A model generated the notes under the pieces. That model saw only the letters and a list, made by a program, of their open reading frames with translations, was not told the origin of the DNA and searched no databases. 21,082 nucleotides of DNA from Aquificota bacterium (lineage in GTDB: Bacteria > Aquificota > Aquificia > Aquificales > QOAS01), in the NCBI GenBank assembly GCA_026987085.1, contig JALSNH010000015.1, forward strand, positions 1-21,082, written 5' to 3'. Shown here one piece after another: positions 7,998-15,524 of the stretch. Within the stretch, counting starts at the first letter, position 1; each line of letters begins with the position of its first letter. The position numbers and the translations under genes are program-made.

Positions 7998-8872
7998 TAG
8001 ATACCTTCCTCCAGCTTTTCATTGTATTTCCTTGCTATTGCAAAGGTTAGATTTCTTATTCGTCTAATATATCTAGCCCTTTCTTGAACAGATATAGCTC
8101 CCCTTGCATCAAGAAGATTAAAAATATGGGAACACTTTAGGGCAAAATCGTAAGCGGGAATAATTAGCTCCTTATCGATAAGTCTTTTTGCTTCATTTTC
8201 AAACATATTAAAAACTTTAAAAAGCATCTCCACATCTGCCTCTTCAAAGTTATATTTACTCCATTCAAACTCCGCACGTTTGAAAATATCTCCATAACTT
8301 GTTCCTTCCTTCCATTCAATATTGAAAACACTATCTTTCTTTTGTATAAACATAGCCAGCCTTTCCAAACCGTAAGTAATTTCCACAGAGATAACCGGTA
8401 AATCTATTCCCCCTGATTGTTGAAAGTAGGTAAATTGCGTTATTTCCATACCATCGAGCCAAACTTCCCAACCAAGCCCCCAGGCCCCCAACGTAGGACT
8501 TTCCCAATCATCTTCCACAAATCTTATATCGTGCTTTGCAGGGTCTATTCCGAGAGCTGAGAGACTTTCCAAATATATTTCCTGCGGATTTTCCGGTGCA
8601 GGTTTTAAAATAACTTGAAATTGATAGTAGTGCTGTAAACGGTTTGGATTTTCACCATATCGTCCATCTTTGGGACGGCGGGAAGGTTCCACATAGGCTA
8701 CATTCCACGCTTTCTTTCCTAAAACTCTTAAAAAGGTGGCAGGGTTCATAGTCCCTGCACCAACCTCCAAATCGTAAGGTTGCCACAGAAGACACCCTTT
8801 GTCTACCCAAAACCTTTGAAGGGCCAGAATAATATCTTGAAAATAGTAAGGTTGGTTTAAAACTGTTCCCAT
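7994..8872 (-). CDS. glyQ: Glycyl-tRNA synthetase alpha subunit
   Basis: Catalytic subunit of the alpha2-beta2 type glycyl-tRNA synthetase, a class II enzyme. The 292 residues are full length. [41 protein letters not shown] and the [29 protein letters not shown] region are characteristic of GlyQ. The partner beta subunit GlyS is not adjacent, so the two genes are unlinked here. There is no ribosome site; TAAAAT at 8882-8887 lies 9 bases before the ATG, a leaderless layout. It is divergent from tRNA-Trp and overlaps carB by 4 bases at the 3' end. Confidence 0.96.
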   Translation of the reverse strand: MGTVLNQPYYFQDIILALQRFWVDKGCLLWQPYDLEVGAGTMNPATFLRVLGKKAWNVAYVEPSRRPKDGRYGENPNRLQHYYQFQVILKPAPENPQEIYLESLSALGIDPAKHDIRFVEDDWESPTLGAWGLGWEVWLDGMEITQFTYFQQSGGIDLPVISVEITYGLERLAMFIQKKDSVFNIEWKEGTSYGDIFKRAEFEWSKYNFEEADVEMLFKVFNMFENEAKRLIDKELIIPAYDFALKCSHIFNLLDARGAISVQERARYIRRIRNLTFAIARKYNEKLEEGIY

Positions 8873-8881
8873 CGAAGGTTC

Positions 8882-8887
8882 ATTTTA
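8882..8887 (-). promoter_or_regulatory. -10-like box of glyQ, leaderless geometry
   Basis: TAAAAT on the minus strand ends 9 bases before the glyQ ATG. The bases between hold no Shine-Dalgarno sequence. Confidence 0.45.
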
Positions 8888-8933
8888 ATCTTCAACTTTT
8901 CAATCCTTTTCCTACAACAGAGGAAGATTTTGA

Positions 8934-8939
8934 TATAAT
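8934..8939 (+). promoter_or_regulatory. -10 box of tRNA-Trp
   Basis: A perfect TATAAT lies 15 bases before the first base of the mature tRNA, giving a 5' leader of about 8-9 bases. No good -35 was seen. Confidence 0.65.
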
Positions 8940-8954
8940 CAATATTTCCTTAGA

Positions 8955-9030
8955 GGGGCTGTAGCTCAGTTGGTAGAGCGCGGGACTCCAAATCCCGCGG
9001 TCGGGGGTTCGAGTCCTCCCAGCCCCGCCA
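8955..9030 (+). tRNA. tRNA-Trp (anticodon CCA)
   Basis: Full cloverleaf of 76 bases: acceptor GGGGCTG 8955-8961 pairs with CAGCCCC 9020-9026, the anticodon stem CGGGA/TCCCG encloses CTCCAAA with anticodon CCA at 8988-8990, the T loop is GTTCGAG, and the discriminator base is G. The 3' CCA is encoded at 9028-9030. Confidence 0.97.
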
Positions 9031-9059
9031 TTTCCTATAAATAAGAAAACCTAAAAGTA

Positions 9060-10235
9060 TTAAAAAACTTCGTAGAACCTCTTACGAACAAAGTATTGAA
9101 TAATTCCTAGCTGGATTATGTAAAAAAGAACAAAAAAGGGAGCATAACTTATAAGAGGGTAAGGCCACCCTTTTGAAGGAAGCAAATTAACAGCCATTCC
9201 CGCATTTATAATAGCCATCGAAAAAGTTTCAACGGTAACTAAAATAGTAAAATACCTTTCAAATTCCCCCTTAAAACGGTAAGCTAAATTTATCAACCTC
9301 AATAGAAGCAACAAGGTTATTACAAAAATAAAGATTGCAAATAGAAAACCCATTTCTTCTCCAATTGTTGCAAATATAAAGTCGGTATGAACCGTAGGTC
9401 CCATATAGATTTTTCTCATTCCAAAGCCATAACCTACACCATCGAAACCCCCTCTATGAACCGCATAAAGGGAGTTGGCAATTTGATAACTTCTTGCCGT
9501 TACATCGGAGAAAGGATCCAAATAGTTATTAATCCTATCTATAAGGTGGGAAAAAAGTGTTCCCTCAAGAAAATTGGGAATCTGTAAACTTAATTTGGAT
9601 ACCAAGATTATAAAAAGGCTAACAAAAACAAATAAGGAAGTAAAAAATATATAAGCTCCTTGAATCCATTTATTCCTCTTTTTAAAGAAAAGAATTGTTA
9701 AAAACCCGAAAAGTATTAATAAAAATGTTCCAGTATCCGGTTGTAAGATTAGAAGAAATTCTATCAAAATGAGATAAAAAAACACCTTGAACCAATCTAT
9801 CGATTTTTTCGATAGTTGATAGGCCAAGAAAAGAAAAGTTGTAAGAATTACCAAACCGGTAATTAGTATTGTATGTTTGGGACCTATAAGCCATCTATTG
9901 GCATGCATATGAAAGACAAACCTTTCTACAACCACAACGAACATTAAAATTAAAGTAAAAATTGTTAAATACAAAATATTTTTACCCAAAAATAAGCGGT
10001 TCAACTTTTTACTTTCTGTTTTTATCAAAAAAAAGTAGATACCAAATCCTACCAAGTAAATAAAAAGGGTAAAAATAATTGGTTTCAAACTTTTAAAGAT
10101 TGCAGAGATATTTTCAGGGTAGTAAACGCTGTAATAGACTATTCTAGGGATAGAATATGCGCTAAATATTTCAACAAGACCTATTAAGGTTAATAGTAAA
10201 ACCAACCAATGAAGGATAGTGTCAAAACGTCCCAT
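9060..10235 (-). CDS. ftsW: FtsW/RodA-family (SEDS) peptidoglycan glycosyltransferase
   Basis: Polytopic membrane enzyme that polymerises lipid II into glycan strands at the division septum or along the cell. About 391 residues with roughly ten membrane helices. SEDS hallmarks are present: QPDTGT (166-171), GGFDGVGYGFG (263-273) and HTDFIFATIGEEMGF (284-298) with the catalytic Asp286. The usual C-terminal motif LPTTGLPLPFISYGGSS is altered to LPSKGWPYPLISYAPFF (353-369). FtsW and RodA are hard to tell apart; the motif spacing fits FtsW slightly better. TTG 10238 and ATG 10235 are adjacent possible starts; TATTAT at 10244-10249 is 8 bases before the ATG and there is no ribosome site. It stands alone, divergent from the coiled-coil gene. 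Confidence 0.88.
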   Translation of the reverse strand: MGRFDTILHWLVLLLTLIGLVEIFSAYSIPRIVYYSVYYPENISAIFKSLKPIIFTLFIYLVGFGIYFFLIKTESKKLNRLFLGKNILYLTIFTLILMFVVVVERFVFHMHANRWLIGPKHTILITGLVILTTFLFLAYQLSKKSIDWFKVFFYLILIEFLLILQPDTGTFLLILFGFLTILFFKKRNKWIQGAYIFFTSLFVFVSLFIILVSKLSLQIPNFLEGTLFSHLIDRINNYLDPFSDVTARSYQIANSLYAVHRGGFDGVGYGFGMRKIYMGPTVHTDFIFATIGEEMGFLFAIFIFVITLLLLLRLINLAYRFKGEFERYFTILVTVETFSMAIINAGMAVNLLPSKGWPYPLISYAPFFVLFYIIQLGIIQYFVRKRFYEVF

Positions 10236-10243
10236 CAAATGGA

Positions 10244-10249
10244 ATAATA
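10244..10249 (-). promoter_or_regulatory. -10-like box of ftsW, leaderless geometry
   Basis: TATTAT on the minus strand ends 8 bases before ATG 10235. No Shine-Dalgarno sequence follows it. Confidence 0.45.
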
Positions 10250-10280
10250 GAATTTTAACCTTTTCTTAAGAAACCTACTA

Positions 10281-10308
10281 TTTACACCTCCCATAATTGG
10301 AGGATAAT
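10281..10308 (+). promoter_or_regulatory. Promoter with a palindrome filling the spacer
   Basis: TTTACA (10281-10286), a 16-base spacer and GATAAT (10303-10308) form a sigma-70-like promoter for the coiled-coil gene at 10350. The spacer is occupied by the near-perfect palindrome CCTCCCATAATTGGAGG (10287-10303), pairing at 7 of 8 positions about a central A. This is where a repressor operator would block polymerase. Confidence 0.5.
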
Positions 10309-10349
10309 GTTTTAAATAATTAATAATAAAATTTGGAAGGAGGATTGAA

Positions 10350-10856
10350 ATGCTTATCTCCGATATAGATCTTTACGAAGTTTTGAAGGAAAAATTGGGC
10401 GAGGAAGAGGCTAAGCAGCTTATAGAATTTTTAAAACAGCAAGCCCAAAGTGAAGTTAGGCTTGTTGCTGAAGAAATCCTACAAAAGATAGAAGATGCGC
10501 TTTCCGAAATAAAAGCGGTTGAAGAAAGGTCTCTTCAAGAGGTAAAAGACTTAATTCAAAACGCTATTAACGAAGCTACCAATAAGGTAGAAGAAACCGT
10601 AGATCTTAAGTTGAATGAAATACAACAACAACTGTCAAAAGTCGAAATAATTAATGAAAAATTGGAAAGCCTAGAGAGCAGACTTTCTGAAATTTCTTCA
10701 AATATTGAGGAAATTAAAGGAAAAACCGGTGGAGTAAAAGGTTTGATGTTTTTCCTCTGGCTGCTATTAATAGGTACTGTTATTTTCAATATTCTTTTAA
10801 ATATCCCCGCTACGCGGGATGCAATTTTGAAAGCAATTTCCGGAGGAGCTCAATAA
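10350..10856 (+). CDS. Coiled-coil protein with C-terminal membrane anchor (CCDC90/DUF1640-like)
   Basis: A 168-residue protein of unknown function. Residues 5-30 (DLYEVLKEKLGEEEAKQLIE) form a short helical head, residues 30-125 are a charged heptad-type coiled coil, and residues 131-151 (GLMFFLWLLLIGTVIFNILL) are a single membrane helix followed by a 17-residue tail. This layout resembles the DUF1640/CCDC90 family (inference from architecture and the head sequence only). It has a strong GGAAGGAGG ribosome site 7 bases before the ATG, and a 16-base-spacer promoter with a palindrome upstream. phoU follows 56 bases later on the same strand and may be partly cotranscribed. Confidence 0.75.
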   Translation: MLISDIDLYEVLKEKLGEEEAKQLIEFLKQQAQSEVRLVAEEILQKIEDALSEIKAVEERSLQEVKDLIQNAINEATNKVEETVDLKLNEIQQQLSKVEIINEKLESLESRLSEISSNIEEIKGKTGGVKGLMFFLWLLLIGTVIFNILLNIPATRDAILKAISGGAQ

Positions 10857-10912
10857 AAGAAAGCTGAACTTTTAACTAAGATTTTACTTTCTTTTCCTTT
10901 AAATTTTTCCTT

Positions 10913-11599
10913 ATGCAGAGCCGTTTACAAAAAGAACTTAATGAGTTAAAAAAGCTCCTCCACGAAATGAGCGATAAAGTGGAGGAATCCATATCCAAGG
11001 CTATAGAGAGCCTTTTTAATAAGGATAAAAAGTTGGCAAAAGAGGTTATAGAGCTGGATAATGTTATAGATCGCTACGAAGTTAACATAGAAAGAAAATG
11101 CATTCGGATAATAGCTCTCTATCATCCAGAAGCCTCCGATTTAAGATTGGTTATGGGTGCCTACAAGGTTGTCAGCGACTATGAAAGAATAGGTGATGAG
11201 GCGGAAAATATAGCCCATAGGGTTCTAGAGCTTATTAAAGAAGGCTATAAAATCACCCCCGTTCAACTTAAATATATGGCTGAAACTGTTAAAGATATGG
11301 TAGATATGGCTACGGCCGCGTTCTTTGACGGCGATGTGGAACTGGCTAAAAAAGTAATAGAAAAGGATAATGTAGTTGACGAACTTTACCACTCCGTGGA
11401 GAGAGAGTTAATAACCTACGTTCTGGAAGATCCTAAAGAGTATTTAAGGGAAATTTTCCCATTATTGTTTATAGCCCGCTATTTAGAAAGAATGGGGGAC
11501 CATGCCGAAAACATTGCCGAGTTTACTTTCTATACTTCTGAAGGAGAATGGATTAGACATACCCCTATTTTGGAAAAAGATGATAAAGAGTCTAATTGA
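10913..11599 (+). CDS. phoU: Phosphate-signalling protein PhoU
   Basis: Negative modulator of phosphate uptake and of Pho two-component signalling. The 228 residues have the family length and its internal duplication of two three-helix bundles. Each half carries the E/DxxxD metal-cluster pattern: VVSDYERIGDEAENIAHR (about 87-104) in the first and FIARYLERMGDHAENIAEF (about 186-204) in the second. No phosphate transporter or PhoR/PhoB genes are in the window. There is no ribosome site before the ATG; TAAATT at 10900-10905 is 7 bases upstream, compatible with a leaderless transcript. It converges on glmU across 62 bases. Confidence 0.95.
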   Translation: MQSRLQKELNELKKLLHEMSDKVEESISKAIESLFNKDKKLAKEVIELDNVIDRYEVNIERKCIRIIALYHPEASDLRLVMGAYKVVSDYERIGDEAENIAHRVLELIKEGYKITPVQLKYMAETVKDMVDMATAAFFDGDVELAKKVIEKDNVVDELYHSVERELITYVLEDPKEYLREIFPLLFIARYLERMGDHAENIAEFTFYTSEGEWIRHTPILEKDDKESN

Positions 11600-11661
11600 A
11601 TCCTTTTGGCCGGAAAACCTTTAAAGATGGTTTGCAGAAAAAGTAAACTCAAAAGGGAACA

Positions 11662-13047
11662 TTAAATTTTTTTCTTCTCCAGAAGGGGGTTTTTACTTTC
11701 TAAAATCTTTAAAGGTGCCCGTGAAATTGCTAAAGCTTTGGAAGGTACATCCTTATTAACCACACTTCCGCCCGCTATAAATGACCAATCTTCCAATTTC
11801 CGAGGTGCTATTATTAAGGAATTACTGCCTATAAAAACATTATTACCTACAAAGGTTTGGTATTTATTTACACCATCGTAGTTGGCAAAAACGGTCCCCG
11901 CACCTATATTGGTGTTTTCTCCTATCGTAGCGTCCCCTATATAGGTAAGATGTTTTGCCTTGGTATTTTTACCTACGGTGGACTTTTTAACCTCCACAAA
12001 GTTCCCTATTTCGGAGCTTTTTTTTAAAAGCGAACCGTTCCTTATGCGGGCAAAGGGGCCCACAACCGCCCCCCTTTCAACAACGCTATCGCTAATGTAG
12101 GAGTAGGGTAGAACTTTGACTTCATCTCCTATTTGGGAATTTTCAATAATTGAACCTTGCCCTATAAAGGCATTTTCACCTATTTTGGTTTCTCCTTTTA
12201 AGGAGACATGGGGTTCTATCTGCGTATCCCTTCCGACGGAAACGTCCCACTCTATATAGACCGTTTCGGGGAGCCTTACCGTTACCCCTTCCTTTTGGAG
12301 GTTTTCTATTTTTCTCCTCAAAAGGATTTTTTCAACTTCGGCAAACTGCACCCGGTCGTTTACACCCAAAAGCTCCTCCTTGGGGGCTATATAGGTATCC
12401 ACCCTAAGGTTTCTATTGGCAAAAATTTCCACCACGTCGGTTAGGTAAACTTCACCGGTAATCTCGGAAGGTTTTAGCTCCTTCAAAGCCTCCAAAAGGG
12501 GCTCGGTTTTAAATATGTAAAACCCACCGTTGACCTCTTTTATCTTTTTTTCCTCTTCGGTGGCATCCTTTTCCTCTACTATCCTTACAACGTTTCCCTT
12601 TTTATCCCTAACTATCCGCCCGTAGCCGGTGGGGTCTTCCAAGTAGGTGGTAAGGATTAGACCGTCTAGCTTCTCCTTTAAAAACTTTTCGTAGGCCTTT
12701 TTTAAGGTTTCGGCGGTAATTAAGGGGCTATCGCCGTTTAGGATAACGACCGCACTTTGGGGGCACTTTTCCATTAGAGGAAGGGCCTTTTTTACCGCAT
12801 CTCCCGTTCCTCCTTTGGGGTTTTCCTGAAGGAAAAATTCCACCTTGGGGTAGTTTTTAAGCTCCTCCTTTACAAGCTCGGCTTTATGCCCAACTATTAT
12901 TGCAACCTTTTCGGGATTCAAACTCAGCAGAGCGTTGTAAGGGTAAAAGAGCATAGGTTTGCCAAGAAGTTTATGGATTACTTTGGGTGTTTCGCTTTTA
13001 AATCGGGTACCCTTACCGGCGGCTAATACAATTCCCAAAAGTGTCAT
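11662..13047 (-). CDS. glmU: Bifunctional N-acetylglucosamine-1-phosphate uridyltransferase / glucosamine-1-phosphate acetyltransferase
   Basis: Makes UDP-GlcNAc from glucosamine-1-phosphate by acetylation and uridylylation, feeding peptidoglycan and lipopolysaccharide synthesis. The 461 residues are full length. The N-terminal uridyltransferase has LAAGKGTRFKSETPK (8-22), NPKGGTGDAV and ILNGDSPLI. From about residue 250 a left-handed beta helix of hexapeptide repeats carries the acetyltransferase site, with KHLTYIGDATIGENTNIGAGTVFANYDG typical of GlmU. There is no ribosome site; AATAAT lies 8 bases before the ATG. The DNA of the 3' part (to about 12000) is far more AT-rich than the rest of the gene. 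Divergent from truB. Confidence 0.97.
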   Translation of the reverse strand: MTLLGIVLAAGKGTRFKSETPKVIHKLLGKPMLFYPYNALLSLNPEKVAIIVGHKAELVKEELKNYPKVEFFLQENPKGGTGDAVKKALPLMEKCPQSAVVILNGDSPLITAETLKKAYEKFLKEKLDGLILTTYLEDPTGYGRIVRDKKGNVVRIVEEKDATEEEKKIKEVNGGFYIFKTEPLLEALKELKPSEITGEVYLTDVVEIFANRNLRVDTYIAPKEELLGVNDRVQFAEVEKILLRRKIENLQKEGVTVRLPETVYIEWDVSVGRDTQIEPHVSLKGETKIGENAFIGQGSIIENSQIGDEVKVLPYSYISDSVVERGAVVGPFARIRNGSLLKKSSEIGNFVEVKKSTVGKNTKAKHLTYIGDATIGENTNIGAGTVFANYDGVNKYQTFVGNNVFIGSNSLIIAPRKLEDWSFIAGGSVVNKDVPSKALAISRAPLKILESKNPLLEKKKI

Positions 13048-13099
13048 CGGAAAAGATTATTATTCCTTTAAAAAGTGCTAAAAATTTTTTATCCCTTAG

Positions 13100-13972
13100 A
13101 TGGAAATATCCAAAGACTTTTCACTTTTAATGGTAAACAAACCTAAAGGAATAACTTCTACGGAAGTGTTAAACAAAATTAAGGAAAAATTTAACCTAAA
13201 AAAGGTTGGACATACGGGAACGTTAGATCCCTTTGCCGAAGGTCTTTTAATACTACTTCTTGGCAGAGCAACAAGATTGGCCGAATATTATCAAAAACTG
13301 CCCAAAACCTATATAGCTACCGGTCTACTTGGAATAACAACCGATACTTACGATATCACCGGTAAAGTTTTAAAAAGAGTAGAGGGAAAATACCCTTCCA
13401 AAGATACTCTTGAAGAGGTTTTAAAAACCTTTGTTGGAGAGATAGATCAACAACCTCCTCCTTTTAGTGCAAAAAAAATTAGAGGAAAGAGGGCTTACAA
13501 TTTAGCAAGAAAAGGATTAAAGGTAGAATTAAAACCTGTAAAAGTTAAAATTTATTCTTTAAAACTTTTGGATTATAAACCTCCTCGATTTACTATACAG
13601 ACAACAGTATCGGGAGGAACCTATATTAGGAGTTTAATAAAGGATATAGGAGATAAACTCTCCTTAGGTGCTACTACCCAGGAACTATTAAGAACCGCTG
13701 TAGGAGGTTTAAGTATAGAAAAGGCATATAAATTAGATGTGATTTTAAATTCCGAACATGTTGAGGATTTTCTTTTACCTCCGTGGATAGGTCTTCCTTA
13801 CCCTACCATTGAAGTTGATAGACAAAGAGCTTTTAAACTGAAAAATGGACAGTTCATAGAAATTGATACTTCTCAAAATGAAGAGAGATTTCTAATTTTC
13901 TCCGAAGGAGAATTTGTAGGGATAGCAAGAACTTTCAAAGGAAAGTTAAAACCTGAAAGAATTTTCCTTTAA
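13100..13972 (+). CDS. truB: tRNA pseudouridine-55 synthase
   Basis: Makes the universal pseudouridine at position 55 in the tRNA T loop. The 290 residues contain VNKPKGITS (12-20), the catalytic motif HTGTLDPFAEGLL with Asp43, QQPPPFSAKKIRGKRAY, SGGTYIRSLIKDIG, and a short C-terminal PUA-like domain. There is no ribosome site; TTTTAT at 13087-13092 is 7 bases before the ATG. It is followed after 24 bases by the translin-family gene, probably in one transcript ending at 14684. Base composition is very AT-rich (27 percent GC in 13141-13200 by hand count). Confidence 0.96.
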   Translation: MEISKDFSLLMVNKPKGITSTEVLNKIKEKFNLKKVGHTGTLDPFAEGLLILLLGRATRLAEYYQKLPKTYIATGLLGITTDTYDITGKVLKRVEGKYPSKDTLEEVLKTFVGEIDQQPPPFSAKKIRGKRAYNLARKGLKVELKPVKVKIYSLKLLDYKPPRFTIQTTVSGGTYIRSLIKDIGDKLSLGATTQELLRTAVGGLSIEKAYKLDVILNSEHVEDFLLPPWIGLPYPTIEVDRQRAFKLKNGQFIEIDTSQNEERFLIFSEGEFVGIARTFKGKLKPERIFL

Positions 13973-13996
13973 ATATGGAAAATTTAGCCTTTTACT

Positions 13997-14617
13997 ATGC
14001 AAAAGAGAAACTATCTAGATAAAGACTACATCGAAAGTTTAAAAAAAGTCTTTCGACACTTAGAGGATAAAAGGGACGAATTAATGCAACTTGGAAGAAC
14101 CATTAATAAAAACTCAAAAACTATTATTTACTCCTTAATAAGAGATGATTGGGAAGAGGCGGAAAAATATATTCAAGAAAACCGTCGGCTGGTAAAGCAA
14201 CTATTTGAGGAAGTTACCCAAAAATACCCGCAATACTACAACAATGCCTTTATACCTCTGCAAGAATATGTTGAAGCGGAAGTTGTTTACCATTATCTCA
14301 AAGAGGGAAAAATACCCACCCATAAAGAATTGGGTATTCCTGAGGAGGCGTTCGTTACGGGTCTAATGGATGCTGCAGGAGAGCTTCTCAGAAAAGCTGT
14401 TGAAGAAATGATAAAAGACAATATAGATTTTGCCCTTAAAGTTAGAGGTATCTTGGAAGAGATTTATCTTGCAATGCTAAGTTTAAACTTTAAAAACTTC
14501 GAATATAGAAAAAAGGTTGATTACGTAGGTGGTGTGTTAAACCGATTAATTGATTACATTTTCCAAAAGCAAACACGCAGGGGGGAAAATTTCAATTTGA
14601 AGGAGGAAAAAAAATAG
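13997..14617 (+). CDS. Translin/TRAX-family protein
   Basis: All-helical protein of 206 residues matching the translin superfamily, known from eukaryotes and archaea and scarce in bacteria. Diagnostic stretches are PLQEYVEAEVVYHYL (87-101), LGIPEEAFVTGLMDAAGELLRKAVEE (112-137) and YRKKVDYVGGVLNRL (170-184), the last matching the C-terminal translin helix. TRAX is the nuclease partner of translin in C3PO, and its acidic site in human TRAX is QEYVEA plus DLTGE. Here the equivalents Glu90, Glu93, Asp125 and Glu129 are all kept, so RNase activity is possible (inference). Basic residues near the start could bind nucleic acid. It follows truB by 24 bases and precedes a terminator, so it may act on RNA alongside tRNA modification. 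Confidence 0.85.
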   Translation: MQKRNYLDKDYIESLKKVFRHLEDKRDELMQLGRTINKNSKTIIYSLIRDDWEEAEKYIQENRRLVKQLFEEVTQKYPQYYNNAFIPLQEYVEAEVVYHYLKEGKIPTHKELGIPEEAFVTGLMDAAGELLRKAVEEMIKDNIDFALKVRGILEEIYLAMLSLNFKNFEYRKKVDYVGGVLNRLIDYIFQKQTRRGENFNLKEEKK

Positions 14618-14663
14618 TTTCAAATGGCGGGTAAAAGTAAACTACCACTAAAGTACATTTTTT

Positions 14664-14684
14664 TAGCTTTTTAAAGCTATTTTT
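14664..14684 (+). terminator. Intrinsic terminator after the translin-family gene
   Basis: TAGCTTT (14664-14670) pairs with AAAGCTA (14673-14679) and is followed by TTTTT (14680-14684). It lies 47 bases after the translin stop. On the minus strand the hairpin is followed by an A run, so it serves the plus strand. Confidence 0.7.
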
Positions 14685-14687
14685 AAT

Positions 14688-15251
14688 CTATTTTTCTACA
14701 GAGTTTATTATTAGATTGATAATTCGTTTATAAAGCTCTAGAACTTTTCCATTTCTTTCCTTAAAGGCGCAAGATATTTGTCTTTTTTCTTTAGATATCC
14801 ATACTATTTGAACCGGCAGTTCTACCTGATAATCATCAGGTAGAATAAATTTAGCAATCTTTTCATATCCCTGATTTAATAACCGGGAAATAATAGGGCC
14901 GTTTAAAACTATCCGACATCCACCAAGGGATATATCTTTCAATATTCCTTTAAACTTGTCTATCTGAACCTTTACAAGATTTTCTGGTACAGTTATTCTG
15001 GGGTAGCGTCGAAGTTCTATTCTGCTTTCCCGAATTAAAATGGTAGCGTTATTACCTTCGACTTGGATAGGTTTACCTATTAATGCCAAATTTATTCCGT
15101 TTAAATTAAAAATAAACTCATACTCTTGGTTAAGCTTTAATTGGATATTATCCAGTAATCTTATTTTTAGGATGTTTGTATCCAAAGATAGAGGTTTATA
15201 AAAAATCATATTAATTGGGTTGTTAACTTCATAAGCTATATAGCAGTTCAT
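14688..15251 (-). CDS. PilZ-domain protein (cyclic-di-GMP receptor)
   Basis: The 187 residues hold a C-terminal PilZ domain with both binding motifs: RxxxR as RRYPR (81-85) and DxSxxG as DISLGG (106-111). These bind cyclic di-GMP in the family. The N-terminal 75 residues look like a beta-rich YcgR-type domain, but this is weaker. There is no transmembrane segment and no output domain, so it probably works by binding a partner such as the flagellar motor or a pilus machine (inference). A TATAAG close to the ATG and TATTAT farther upstream are possible -10 boxes; no ribosome site is visible. It stands alone and diverges from tRNA-Ala. Confidence 0.85.
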   Translation of the reverse strand: MNCYIAYEVNNPINMIFYKPLSLDTNILKIRLLDNIQLKLNQEYEFIFNLNGINLALIGKPIQVEGNNATILIRESRIELRRYPRITVPENLVKVQIDKFKGILKDISLGGCRIVLNGPIISRLLNQGYEKIAKFILPDDYQVELPVQIVWISKEKRQISCAFKERNGKVLELYKRIINLIINSVEK

Positions 15252-15348
15252 CCGCTTATAAGGAACTTATAATACCGTTTTTAACAAAAAAAAGAAAATT
15301 TTATTAAATGCTTTAGGTTGAACTTTTTAGACCACCTTTAACTTTTTC

Positions 15349-15377
15349 TTGACTTTTTAAAAGTTTAGCGATATATT
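15349..15377 (+). promoter_or_regulatory. Promoter of tRNA-Ala
   Basis: TTGACT (15349-15354), an exact 17-base spacer and TATATT (15372-15377) form the best sigma-70 promoter in the window. The predicted start near 15384 is 12 bases before the mature tRNA. Confidence 0.8.
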
Positions 15378-15395
15378 GAATTTACTGCGGTAGGC

Positions 15396-15467
15396 GGGGG
15401 CGTAGCTCAGTGGGAGAGCGCCTGCATGGCATGCAGGAGGTCGTGGGTTCGAATCCCACCGCCTCCA
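15396..15467 (+). tRNA. tRNA-Ala (anticodon GGC)
   Basis: Cloverleaf of 72 bases: acceptor GGGGGCG (15396-15402) with CGCCTCC (15460-15466), including the G3-U70 wobble pair that identifies alanine tRNAs. The anticodon stem CCTGC/GCAGG encloses ATGGCAT, giving anticodon GGC. The T arm is GTGGG-TTCGAAT-CCCAC and the discriminator base is A. The next bases are CTA, so the 3' CCA is not encoded and must be added after transcription. Confidence 0.96.
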
Positions 15468-15524
15468 CTACCGTATGAAAAAAATTTCCTTAAAAAGGCT
15501 TTTCCATCCTAGATAACAAAAAAA

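Noticed and set aside
8873..8954. Possible T-box leader for glyQ, and likewise for tyrS at 16315-16363
   Set aside because: The gaps are too short and the GGTGGNACCGCG element is absent; the starts look leaderless instead.
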